Origin: Candidatus Sulfopaludibacter sp. SbA3
GTDB taxonomy: Bacteria; Acidobacteriota; Terriglobia; Bryobacterales; Bryobacteraceae
DNA: 50,181 nt
Direction: 5' to 3'
Assembly: GCA_945860645.1 (NCBI GenBank)
Contig: CAMATG010000003.1
Span: 1-50,181, forward strand
Each line of letters begins with the position of its first letter. The first letter of the stretch is position 1. The notes under the pieces are model-generated. The model saw nothing but the letters and a program-made list of their open reading frames with translations, did no database searches and was not told the DNA's origin. Positions 17,844-26,176 of this stretch are shown here, one piece after another. The translations under genes were made by a program, and so were the position numbers.

Positions 17844-19037
17844 TTGCCACCGCCCCTGCACGGAATCCGCGTCCTCGATTTTTCGCACGCCCTGGCCGGG
17901 CCTTATTGCACGCTGCTGCTGGCCGACTCCGGCGCCGATGTCTACAAGCTGGAACCGAAGCATCTAGGCGATATGGGGCGCGGGTGGGGGCCGCCGTTCG
18001 CAGGTGATCAGTCGAGCTTCTTTCTGGGGTTGAACCGGGGGAAGAAGGGGATTTCGATTGACCTGAAAAAGCCCGAGGGGATTGGGTTGTGCAGGCAGTT
18101 GATGGCGCAGATGGATGTCGTCATCGAGAACTTCCGGCCCGGGACGATGGAGCGGTTGGGGCTGGGGTATGAGGCCGCGCGGGTGTTGAATCCGGGGCTG
18201 ATTTATTGCTCGATTTCGGGGTATGGGCAGGCCGGGCCGTCACGGGATGAGGCGGCGATGGATTTGGTTGTGCAGGCGTCGTCGGGGCTGCTGTCGATCA
18301 CGGGGACCGAGGCCGGGGAGCAGACGCGGTGCGGGTATGGCGTGAGCGATATTACGGCGGGGATGTTCGCGGTGATCGGGATTCTGACGGCGTTGCATGC
18401 GCGGCATCAGACGGGGCTGGGGCAGTATGTGGACATTGCGATGTTCGACGCGATGATCTCGGCGATGTGTTCGAATTACGCGAGTTTTCTGGGGGATGTT
18501 TCGAACGTTCCGGGCACGATGGGGACGCGGTATCCGACCGTGGTGCCGTATGGGGTGTACAACGCGCAGGACCGCGCGGTGGCGATTGCGGTGGGGAGTG
18601 AGAAGCTGTGGACGGCGTTCCGGCATGCGCTGGGGTTAGCTGAAGATGCGCGGTTTGCGACGAACGCGCTGCGGATTGAGAACCGGGTGGCGTTGGACGT
18701 TTTGTTGAACGCCGCGTTCCTGACGCGGCCGGCGGTGGAGTGGATTACGCGGCTGCGCGCGGATGGCATTCCGTGTTCGCTGGTGTTGAATTTCGACGAG
18801 GTGGTGGCGCATCCGCAGAGCCAGTTTCGGAATATGTTTCCGACATTGCAGCACCCGACCGCCGGGGAGCACCGGGTGACCGGGCCGCCGGTGAAGTTGG
18901 CGGAGATGCCAGCAGCGCCCGCGCCGCTGTTGGGGCAGCATACGCGGGCGGTGTTGGGAGAGCTGCTGGGATTGGACGAGGCGCGGCTGGGGGAGTTGGA
19001 AGCGGACGCGGTGATTTTTAATTCCCCACTGCGATAA
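17844..19037 (+). CDS. CaiB/BaiF family (type III) CoA-transferase
   Basis: The product is 397 aa, the usual length. I chose the TTG at 17844, one nt after the rtcA stop, because it opens straight into the family N-terminus (PPPLHGIRVLDFSHALAGPY). The next in-frame ATG upstream (17760) would lie 83 bp inside rtcA. Family marks are ADSGADVYKLEP, SSFFLGLNRGKKGISIDLK, and the catalytic Asp in AAMDLVVQASSGLLSITG. It would move CoA between a donor thioester and a carboxylic acid, substrates unknown. Contact with rtcA suggests co-expression, which is odd for an RNA-repair operon. The 3' end overlaps the convergent gene by 20 bp. Confidence 0.9.
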   Translation: MPPPLHGIRVLDFSHALAGPYCTLLLADSGADVYKLEPKHLGDMGRGWGPPFAGDQSSFFLGLNRGKKGISIDLKKPEGIGLCRQLMAQMDVVIENFRPGTMERLGLGYEAARVLNPGLIYCSISGYGQAGPSRDEAAMDLVVQASSGLLSITGTEAGEQTRCGYGVSDITAGMFAVIGILTALHARHQTGLGQYVDIAMFDAMISAMCSNYASFLGDVSNVPGTMGTRYPTVVPYGVYNAQDRAVAIAVGSEKLWTAFRHALGLAEDARFATNALRIENRVALDVLLNAAFLTRPAVEWITRLRADGIPCSLVLNFDEVVAHPQSQFRNMFPTLQHPTAGEHRVTGPPVKLAEMPAAPAPLLGQHTRAVLGELLGLDEARLGELEADAVIFNSPLR

Positions 19038-21408
19038 ACAGGGCCTGTGAGCCGGCAGCGCCGCCGAGGGTGAAGGTGAGCGGAGCGGCGTCATTGGCGG
19101 GAATGGTGGGGACGGTGAAGTTGACCTGGTAGAGGCCGACGGCGCCGGGGGCGAGGCCCGCGTAGCTGACGGTGGCGCGGGTGCCGGCGATGGAGAGTGC
19201 GAGCGGCGCGGCCAGGGCGTTGGTGCCGCCGGTGATCTGGCCGGCGGGGATGGCGGGCGTGACGGCGCCAAAACCGACTCCGTAGAAGGTGAGGGTCTCG
19301 CCCGGTTTTGCTGCGCGGGAGGGCACGCCGGGAATAGCGTTGGCGGGCAGGGCGAAGGTGGTGCTATCGGGGAACAACGCGGCGGCGTATTGGCGTGTGC
19401 CGACCTTGAAAACGGCCGGGGCGTTGAAGCCGGGCTGGGTGGCGTTGACCTGGATGTTCGCCGCAGCGCTGGTGCCGACGGGGGTGGTGACGGTGATGGC
19501 TTGCGCGCCGGTGGGGACGTTGGAGGGCACCTGCGCGTTGAGCTGGCCGGGGCTGACGTAGGCCACATACGCGGGCTGGCCGCCGATCCGGACGCTGGTG
19601 CTGTCGAGCGCGGTGGGCGCGTTGACGCCGTTGAAATCCGCGCCGCCCCAGCTGCGGGAGGTGGCGGCGAGGCCGGTGCCGTAGATCTCGATCCAGGAGC
19701 CGGGGGCGATGGCGGTGAAGGCGCCGAAGCCGGCGGCGCTGATGATGCCGCCGGTGCTGATCACGGGGGCGGCGGCGTCGACGATGATCTGGCCGAATTC
19801 CTGTTTGCCGGCGCCGCACTTGGTGCCGTGGATGTAGGTGAGTGTGCGGGCGGGGCCGGTGACGGTGACGGAGTGGGTGGAGGGGAAGGCGGTTTTGGCG
19901 GCGGTGTGTTGGGGGAAGATGGGATCGTTGCGACGTTTGTAGAGTTCGTCGGCCCACTGCGTGATCGTCTTGCCGCTGCGTGGGAGGAGACCGCGGCCGG
20001 TGTTTTCGGCGAGCCAGAACATGTCCTCGTAGAGTTCGAAAAACATGCCGTCGCTGTTGTCCCACACGTTCTGGAAGGTGAGGTCGAGTTCTTCGCGGGT
20101 GCTGACCTGCTCCTTGTTCACCGTTTGATAGCCGGTCATCTGGCCTTCGGCGCCTTCCTTGACGGCCCAACGGTTGGGGCAGCCGCTGCCGACTTCCCAG
20201 TATTGGAGATAGCCGCGGTTGGGCTTGGGATGCTGGCCGTCGAAGTTGCAGCCGGTGGGTTTGGCCTTGACGCCGTTGTGCTGGACGACGAAGGGGAGAC
20301 CGATATTGGCCTGGCCGCGGTTCATGATTTCGATGGTCTGTTCGGTGCCGTCGGGGAGGGCGGCTGAGTTGGAAGAGGCGCCGTTGGAAAGCTGGTAGCC
20401 GCCGGTTTCGTTGACCTTGGGGAAGCCGTCCTGGATGAGCGCGTAGGCCATTGCCTTGCCCGGGAAGAGCGTCTTCATGAGGGCCATTTGCTCGTCGTAG
20501 AAAGTGTAGAGGCCCGACGGCTTGTAGCCGTCGCCGGCCCACACCTGCGGGGCGCAGATGCAGCCGGGATTGCACTGGTTGGGGAGGCGGTTTTCGTGGG
20601 AGACGAGATTGGCGCCGGAGATCTTGATGTAGGCCAGCGCGCGGTACCAGTCGGCGCGGGTTTTGATGACGCGGGCGACTTCGGTGAGCATGGCGAAATA
20701 GAGCTGTTTGTAGGCCGCGCGGGTGGGGTTGCCGAGATCCATTTTGTTGCCGCAGGCGCCGGGGGCGGGGTTGTCGCCGGCGTCATCGAACTTCAAGCGA
20801 GGGAGGGTGGCGGAGAAGATCCAGTCGGGCGTGCCGTCGTCGCCGGCCTTGATGCCGAGGCTGTAGACCTTGCCGTTCTGGATGGCTTTGTCGATCTCGC
20901 GTCGCATGACGGTGAAGTCGTAGACGCCGGCGCTGGGGTTGACGTCTTTCCAGAGGAGGCGGATGAAAACGCCGGTGGCGGCGGGGCTCTTCCAGGTGCT
21001 GTCCATGGTGGCTTCATAAGGCGCGCCACCGGCGCAGATGCGTTTGCCGTTATCGCCGGCGAAGGTCTGGCGGGTGCCGGCGGGGCAGGTGGCGGCGGTG
21101 GTTTCCAGGAAGCCGGCGTCGACGGGGCTGAGCGTGAAGACGCCGGAGGGGGCGAAGACGGCGGGGCCGGTGAGGTCGGCCGGGTCGTAGGCGCCGCGGG
21201 CGGTGCATAGGGCGGGGTAGCCGGTGGCGGCGTTGGCGGAGACGATGGAATCGGTGCGGGTGAGGCCTTCCCAGCGGACGGTGTCGCCGGCTTTGACGTA
21301 GGCGGTTTGGGGGGAGAAGGTGCCGTCGGCATTGACGCGAACTGTCACGGTTTTGGGCTGCGCGGCGGCGGCGAGCGCCAGGAGAAACAGGACGGAACAG
21401 GGCTTCAC
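19018..21408 (-). CDS. Secreted protein with glycoside-hydrolase-like region and TIGR03437 C-terminus
   Basis: The product is 796 aa with a signal peptide (KPCSVLFLLALAAAAQ). The start is GTG at 21408, because an ATG two bases upstream runs into an immediate stop. Residues 20-110 look cupredoxin-like (YVKAGDTVRWEG) but lack a visible full copper set. Residues 120-540 resemble a (beta/alpha)8 glycosidase-type barrel (VFIRLLWKDVNPSAGVYDF, ALAYIKISGANLVSHENR), which I can place only by pattern. The C-terminal ~230 residues are the Solibacter-type TIGR03437 module (SAAGFGAFTAIAPGSWIEIY, AYVSPGQLNAQVPSNVPTG). The domain order suggests an extracellular carbohydrate-acting or -binding protein, and the substrate is unknown. 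Confidence 0.75.
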   Translation of the reverse strand: MKPCSVLFLLALAAAAQPKTVTVRVNADGTFSPQTAYVKAGDTVRWEGLTRTDSIVSANAATGYPALCTARGAYDPADLTGPAVFAPSGVFTLSPVDAGFLETTAATCPAGTRQTFAGDNGKRICAGGAPYEATMDSTWKSPAATGVFIRLLWKDVNPSAGVYDFTVMRREIDKAIQNGKVYSLGIKAGDDGTPDWIFSATLPRLKFDDAGDNPAPGACGNKMDLGNPTRAAYKQLYFAMLTEVARVIKTRADWYRALAYIKISGANLVSHENRLPNQCNPGCICAPQVWAGDGYKPSGLYTFYDEQMALMKTLFPGKAMAYALIQDGFPKVNETGGYQLSNGASSNSAALPDGTEQTIEIMNRGQANIGLPFVVQHNGVKAKPTGCNFDGQHPKPNRGYLQYWEVGSGCPNRWAVKEGAEGQMTGYQTVNKEQVSTREELDLTFQNVWDNSDGMFFELYEDMFWLAENTGRGLLPRSGKTITQWADELYKRRNDPIFPQHTAAKTAFPSTHSVTVTGPARTLTYIHGTKCGAGKQEFGQIIVDAAAPVISTGGIISAAGFGAFTAIAPGSWIEIYGTGLAATSRSWGGADFNGVNAPTALDSTSVRIGGQPAYVAYVSPGQLNAQVPSNVPTGAQAITVTTPVGTSAAANIQVNATQPGFNAPAVFKVGTRQYAAALFPDSTTFALPANAIPGVPSRAAKPGETLTFYGVGFGAVTPAIPAGQITGGTNALAAPLALSIAGTRATVSYAGLAPGAVGLYQVNFTVPTIPANDAAPLTFTLGGAAGSQALFIAVGN

Positions 21409-21416
21409 ATGTGGTT

Positions 21417-21432
21417 CCTCGCAAATGCGAGG
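21417..21432 (-). promoter_or_regulatory. Palindrome covering the ribosome-binding site of the TIGR03437 gene
   Basis: A perfect 7-bp inverted repeat (CCTCGCA / TGCGAGG, 2-nt centre) contains the GAGG Shine-Dalgarno used by the GTG start at 21408. It could be a DNA operator, but its 2-nt centre is too short for a tight RNA hairpin loop. An operator or sheltered ribosome-binding site is inference. Confidence 0.4.
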
Positions 21433-21519
21433 CGTAACGTATCACTCCATGTAGCAGATAAAAAAATCGATTTGCGCCGAAACGCATTCTCCGGCATACT
21501 CACTTCGTAGCCTCAGTTG

Positions 21520-21647
21520 CGCGAACAAACGGGTTCCCGACTGACGACTGTCCCCCTCCTGGCTTTCCCTGCACAGGCCCCTGGAATGAGGACATGAGTA
21601 GCGAGGCGTTGAAAGATTTTCCGGGAACCCGTCTCCCTCTGTTCGCG
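21520..21647 (+). promoter_or_regulatory. Large inverted repeat in the leader of the nitrate operon
   Basis: Two nested arms pair: CGCGAAC (21520-21526) with GTTCGCG (21641-21647), and the 11-bp ACGGGTTCCCG (21529-21539) with CGGGAACCCGT (21622-21632). They enclose about 80 nt. The structure lies 120-250 bp before the cobA start, in the otherwise gene-free 359-bp region 21411-21769. It could fold as an RNA leader element on either strand, or be the remnant of a small repeat element. I could not match it to a known riboswitch or to NasR-type leader hairpins. I see nothing else recognisable in the rest of the gap. Confidence 0.5.
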
Positions 21648-21769
21648 TTTGCCCTCGTACCCCGCAAACACTTCGCGCGGCCATCGTCACGCCGCCCATC
21701 CGCTTCGCGCTCCCTGTCCACCAGCGCGTAGCTACCTGTTTGTCTAACCCAACGAGGAGCTCACTCGAC

Positions 21770-22537
21770 GTGCCCAAACTGTATCTGGTCGGCGCCGGTC
21801 CCGGCGATCCTGGTCTGTTGACGTGCAAAGCCTTTCAATTGCTGCAACGTGCTGACGTCGTGGTGTACGACCGTCTGGTAAGCGCGGAGGTTTTGGCGGT
21901 TGCCAACCCCGCGGCGACATTTATCTTTGCGGGCAAACTTCAGGGAGAGCAGGAACGGATCCAGAGTGAGATTCACGCGCACCTGCTGGAGAACGCGGCG
22001 GACGGGAAGGTGGTTGTCCGCTTGAAGGGCGGGGATCCGATGGTGTTTGGCCGGGGCGCGGAGGAGTGGGCGTTTCTGAATTCGCACGGGATTGATGTGG
22101 AACTGGTGCCGGGGATTTCGTCGGCACTGGCGGTGCCGGCGCTGGCGGGGATTCCGGTGACGCTGCGCGGTGTGGCCACGAGCTTCGCCGTCATCGCGGG
22201 GCACCGGCAGAACCTGGAGCCGCAGGAGTGGGACCGGTACCGGATGGTGGACACGCTGGTGCTGTTGATGGCGGTTGAGAACCGTGCGGCGATTGCGGCG
22301 AACCTGCTGCGGGCGGGGCGATTGCCGGAGGAGCCGGTGGCCTTTATTGAACGCGGGGCGACGGAGCGGGAGCGGGTTGTGGTGGCCACGTTGGGAATCG
22401 TGGCGCGGGGGCAGGTAGAGGTATCGGCGCCGGCGGTGTTTGTCGTTGGACAAGTTGTACGGATGCGGCGGCACTTGCAGCGGGTGGTGCGGGAAGCGGG
22501 CGTCGACGCATTGGAGGCCGTGTATGCAGGCCGTTGA
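21770..22537 (+). CDS. cobA: Uroporphyrinogen-III C-methyltransferase
   Basis: The product is 255 aa, the usual single-domain SUMT length. GTG at 21770 follows a GAGGAG site (21754-21759) and opens into the family start (PKLYLVGAGPGDPGLLTCKA). An alternative TTG at 21740 precedes the ribosome-binding site and is less likely. SAM-binding and family motifs are VVYDRLVS, VVRLKGGDPMVFGRGAEE, ELVPGISSALAVPALAGIP and the late ERERVVVATLG. It doubly methylates uroporphyrinogen III to precorrin-2, on the way to siroheme for NirB. No dehydrogenase or ferrochelatase domain (CysG N-terminus) is fused. It is first in the nitrate operon and overlaps the next gene by 14 bp. Confidence 0.93.
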   Translation: MPKLYLVGAGPGDPGLLTCKAFQLLQRADVVVYDRLVSAEVLAVANPAATFIFAGKLQGEQERIQSEIHAHLLENAADGKVVVRLKGGDPMVFGRGAEEWAFLNSHGIDVELVPGISSALAVPALAGIPVTLRGVATSFAVIAGHRQNLEPQEWDRYRMVDTLVLLMAVENRAAIAANLLRAGRLPEEPVAFIERGATERERVVVATLGIVARGQVEVSAPAVFVVGQVVRMRRHLQRVVREAGVDALEAVYAGR

Positions 22538-23978
22538 ACTGCCGTTGCTGGGGCGTCCGGATCTGTTGACGATCGCGCCGGCTTCGGCGCGGGTGGCGCT
22601 GACGCCGAGCCGGTTGCCGGAGGCCGGGGAGCAGTATCGTTTTCACTTCGACGTGGAGAAGTGCATCGGCTGCAAGTGCTGCGTGGTGGCGTGCAATGAG
22701 CAGAACGGGAACCCGGCGGAGATCAACTGGCGGCGGGTGGGGGAGATTGAAGGCGGGGTGTTTCCGCTGGCGCAGCGGTGGCACCTTTCGATGGGCTGCA
22801 ACCACTGCGTGGAGCCGTCGTGCATGCTGGGTTGCCCGGTGGAGGCGTACAGCAAAGACGCGCTGACGGGGATCGTGGATCACAATCCGGATCAGTGCAT
22901 CGGCTGCCAATACTGTACGTGGAATTGCAGTTACGGCGTGCCTCAATTCAATGAAGCGCGGGGCGTGGTGGGCAAGTGCGATATGTGTCATTCGCGGCTG
23001 ACGGCCGGGGCGCAGCCGGCGTGTGTGAACGCCTGCCCGTCGGGGGCGATCGCGATTGAGATCGTGAACGTGGCGGCGTGGCGGCTGGCGCCGGAGAACG
23101 GGAATGCGCCGGGGCTGCCTTCGGTCATGGATAGTCTCTCCACGACACGGATCACGATGCCGGAGAAGGCGACGGAATTGTTCAACGCCATCAGCCGTGT
23201 GGACAACGAACGGGTTCAGCCGGAACATGCGCATGCGTCGCTGGTGTTTTTGTTGGTGTTGATTCAGATGGCGGCGGGGGCGATGGGGGCGATTGCGATT
23301 GCCGGGAGTTCGGCGGCGTGGCTTGCGGCGGGAATTGCCATTGTGGCGCTGGCGGCGGCGCCGATGCATCTAGGCCGGCCGATTCATGCGCATCGGGCGT
23401 GGCGGGGTTGGAAGACGTCGTGGCTGTCGCGGGAGGTGATTGCGTTTGGGCTCTTCGCGAAGGCGGCTATCGCCGCGGCTTGGTTCGGAACGCCGATTAC
23501 GGCAGCCGCGGCGTGCGTGGCGGGGCTGTTTGGCATCTACTGCTCCGCACGCATCTACACGGTGCCGGCGCGGCCGGCGTGGAACTCCTGGCTGACGCTG
23601 GCCGATTTTTATCTAACTGCGTTTACGCTGGGCCCGGCGCTGTTGCTGGCTGTTGGTTTGATTCAGACGCCGCTGCCGGTGCTGGTCGCGCTGATTGCAC
23701 AGTTCGTGTTGACCGTCTATCGTCGGCACGCTTTCGAGGACTCCGATATCGCTGAGCGGCGATCGACGGCGCGGTTGCTGGATCACCAGTTGCGACACGG
23801 CTTTATTCTTCGGCTGACGCTGCTGGTGGCGGCGTTGATCGCGCTGCCGAATGCGCCGGTACTGGCTTTTGTGTTTGCGTTGGCGTCGGAGCTGGAGGGC
23901 CGGGCGCTGTTCTTTCAAAGTGTGGTGGGCAAGTCGGCAGCGTCGGCATTCCTTACGCCTGGAGGGAAAGCCGCATGA
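22524..23978 (+). CDS. Fused DmsB-DmsC-type iron-sulfur and membrane-anchor subunit
   Basis: The product is 484 aa. ATG at 22524 has GGAGG 6 nt upstream, inside the cobA end. Residues ~1-220 are a DmsB-type four-[4Fe-4S] protein with all 16 cysteines visible: CIGCKCCVVAC, CNHCVEPSCMLGC, CIGCQYCTWNC, CDMCHSRL..CVNACP. Residues ~235-470 contain about eight membrane spans of the DmsC/YnfH type (LVFLLVLIQMAAGAMGAIAI and others). In DMSO reductases these two parts are separate subunits that oxidise menaquinol and feed a molybdoenzyme. The direct coupling to nasA (4-nt overlap) suggests it supplies quinol electrons to the assimilatory nitrate reductase. Confidence 0.9.
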   Translation: MQAVELPLLGRPDLLTIAPASARVALTPSRLPEAGEQYRFHFDVEKCIGCKCCVVACNEQNGNPAEINWRRVGEIEGGVFPLAQRWHLSMGCNHCVEPSCMLGCPVEAYSKDALTGIVDHNPDQCIGCQYCTWNCSYGVPQFNEARGVVGKCDMCHSRLTAGAQPACVNACPSGAIAIEIVNVAAWRLAPENGNAPGLPSVMDSLSTTRITMPEKATELFNAISRVDNERVQPEHAHASLVFLLVLIQMAAGAMGAIAIAGSSAAWLAAGIAIVALAAAPMHLGRPIHAHRAWRGWKTSWLSREVIAFGLFAKAAIAAAWFGTPITAAAACVAGLFGIYCSARIYTVPARPAWNSWLTLADFYLTAFTLGPALLLAVGLIQTPLPVLVALIAQFVLTVYRRHAFEDSDIAERRSTARLLDHQLRHGFILRLTLLVAALIALPNAPVLAFVFALASELEGRALFFQSVVGKSAASAFLTPGGKAA

Positions 23979-26161
23979 ACCCGTTTCGCTTGCTTGGCAT
24001 CGATAATCTGTCGAAGGAATATGCCTATACGGACGATCCCGTTCTGGGGCATACCTCGGCGAAACGCGCCTCTGAAAAATGGGTGAAGACCACTTGCGGG
24101 TATTGCAGTGTGGGCTGTGGGATGGAAGTGGGTGTTCGCGACAACAAGGCCGTTGCGGTGCGCGGATGGGAGGGGCATCCGGTGAGTTTCGGCAAGCTCT
24201 GTCCGAAGGGGCTGTCGGAGCATCACACGCTTTCGGCGAGCAATCGGGCGCAGTATCCGTTGCTTCGGAAGAACGGCAAGTTGGAGCGGGTTAGCTGGGC
24301 CGAGGCCATTGCGGCGCTGGTGGAGAATTTTGGGCGATCGCAGGCGCAGTATGGCCGTCAGGCGCTCGGCGTGATCAGCACGGGGCAGCTGCTTACGGAG
24401 GAGTTCTACGCGCTTGGGAAGTTGGTCCAGCTCGGCTTCGGCACGTCCAACTACGACGGAAACACCACGCTCTGCATGGCGTCGGCTGTCTCCGGTTACA
24501 AGCTGACGTTCGGCAGCGATGGGCCTCCTGGGAACTACGAGGATCTTCGCCATGCCGATCTCGTCCTTCTCATCGGCGCCAACATTGCCGATAACCATCC
24601 GATTCTGGTCCAGCACCTGGGCGCGAATGCCCACAAATATCTGGTCGTCGTCGATCCGCGGGTCACCAAGACCGCGATGCTCGCCGATCTTCACTTGCCA
24701 ATTCGCCCGCGTGGCGACATCGCGCTGTTGAACGCGATGGCTCACGTCATTCTCCGCGATGGACTCGCCGACGAAAGCTACATTGCCGCGCACACCAATG
24801 GCATTGAGGCACTCCGCGCGCACCTGGCAGCCTACAGGCCCGAAACAGTTGCGCCCATTGCCGGGCTGAGGGTGGAGCAGATCGTCGATCTCGCCCACCG
24901 CTATGCGAAATCGAAGGCCGCCTTCATCGCCTGGACGATGGGCGTCAACCACTCCACACAGGGCGCCGAGACGGTGAACGTCATCAACAATCTCGCGCTG
25001 CTGACCGGCCAGATCGGCCGCCGCGGCGCGGCTCCGTTCTCCATCACCGGCCAGTGCAATGCGATGGGCAGCCGGGAAACCAGCTTCACTTCCGGCTTGC
25101 CTGGGTATCGAAAATTCGAAAACGCGGAGGATCGCGAGGAGCTGGCGAAGATCTGGAAGGTCGATGCTTCCCGAGTGCCCGCCAAGCGCGGCTATGCGTA
25201 TCCGGACATCATCAACGCCGCTGTGAACGGCGAAATCAAATCGCTCTGGATCATCGCCACCAATCCGGTTGTCAGCTATCCCAATCAGGCGCAGCTTCGC
25301 GCTGCGTTCGCCAATCTGGACTTTCTGGTGGTGCAGGATGGCTATCATCCCAATCCCACTTCGGAACTCGCCGACCTGGTTCTGCCCGCCGCTATTTGGG
25401 GAGAAAAAGAGGGCGTTTATACGAACTCAGAACGTCGCGTGGGCAAGGCGAACCCCATCGTCACGCCGCCGGGCGAAGCCAAGCCGGACTTCGACATCTT
25501 TCTCGCTATCGCCGAAACACTGGGGTGCCGCGAAGAACTCTTCCCTAACTGGACCGGCCCCGCTGACGCCTTCGCCGAAATCAAAACCGTCACCAAGGGC
25601 CGCCTTTGCGACTACTCCGGCATGACGTATGAAGCCATTGAAACGCACGGTGGATTGCAGTGGCCGTTTCCGGAAGGGGCCAATCCTACTGAGCCCAGCC
25701 GCTTGTATGCCGACGGTGTCTTTCCCACAAAGAGCGGCAAGGCGAACCTGATCCCGGTGACCTGGGAGCCGTTCCCCGACCAGCCCGGCAAAGGCTTTCC
25801 GTTCATCCTCAACACCGGCCGCACGGTGGAGCATTGGCACACGCGCACGAAGACCGCGCAGGTGGCGCTGCTGGAACGAATGTCCCCCAACGCCTGGCTG
25901 GAAATGAATCCCGAAGATGCCCGCCGTCTGGGCCTCAAGAGTCACGAAAACGTCAGCCTCGTCAGCCGGCGTGGACAGGTGCACAACGTCGAATTGCGCC
26001 TGACCGAAATCATCGCCCCGGGGCAGTTGTTCATGCCCTTCCACTTCGTTGAAACCAACGTGAATGAGGTCACACAAGATGCCTTTGACCCCATCTCGCG
26101 CGAACCGAATTACAAACAGTGCGCCGTCCGTGTTGAACGGTCCTCGAATCCCCATTCCTAG
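23975..26161 (+). CDS. nasA: Assimilatory nitrate reductase catalytic subunit (NasA/NarB type)
   Basis: The product is 728 aa. The N-terminal [4Fe-4S] cysteines are in TTCGYCSVGCGMEVGV and FGKLCPKGLSEHH. The molybdenum-ligand Cys lies in NYDGNTTLCMASAVSGYK, a NasA/NarB-type context. Bis-MGD-binding segments include LVLLIGANIADNHPILVQHL, AWTMGVNHSTQGAETVNVIN and the C-terminal LFMPFHFVETNVNEVTQDAFD. The latter closely follows the nitrate-reductase family and supports nitrate as substrate. There is no Tat signal, so it acts in the cytoplasm. It lacks the C-terminal [2Fe-2S] BFD-like domain of some NasA proteins. Together with the fused DmsBC-type partner, this suggests non-ferredoxin electron input. 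Confidence 0.92.
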   Translation: MNPFRLLGIDNLSKEYAYTDDPVLGHTSAKRASEKWVKTTCGYCSVGCGMEVGVRDNKAVAVRGWEGHPVSFGKLCPKGLSEHHTLSASNRAQYPLLRKNGKLERVSWAEAIAALVENFGRSQAQYGRQALGVISTGQLLTEEFYALGKLVQLGFGTSNYDGNTTLCMASAVSGYKLTFGSDGPPGNYEDLRHADLVLLIGANIADNHPILVQHLGANAHKYLVVVDPRVTKTAMLADLHLPIRPRGDIALLNAMAHVILRDGLADESYIAAHTNGIEALRAHLAAYRPETVAPIAGLRVEQIVDLAHRYAKSKAAFIAWTMGVNHSTQGAETVNVINNLALLTGQIGRRGAAPFSITGQCNAMGSRETSFTSGLPGYRKFENAEDREELAKIWKVDASRVPAKRGYAYPDIINAAVNGEIKSLWIIATNPVVSYPNQAQLRAAFANLDFLVVQDGYHPNPTSELADLVLPAAIWGEKEGVYTNSERRVGKANPIVTPPGEAKPDFDIFLAIAETLGCREELFPNWTGPADAFAEIKTVTKGRLCDYSGMTYEAIETHGGLQWPFPEGANPTEPSRLYADGVFPTKSGKANLIPVTWEPFPDQPGKGFPFILNTGRTVEHWHTRTKTAQVALLERMSPNAWLEMNPEDARRLGLKSHENVSLVSRRGQVHNVELRLTEIIAPGQLFMPFHFVETNVNEVTQDAFDPISREPNYKQCAVRVERSSNPHS

Positions 26162-26176
26162 GAGACTCAGATACCC

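Noticed and set aside
21520-21647. Cobalamin or other known riboswitch in the cobA leader
   Set aside because: The minus strand has a GCCAGGAG-like stretch, but the rest of the B12 consensus is missing and the strand is wrong for cobA. Kept only as an unassigned inverted repeat.
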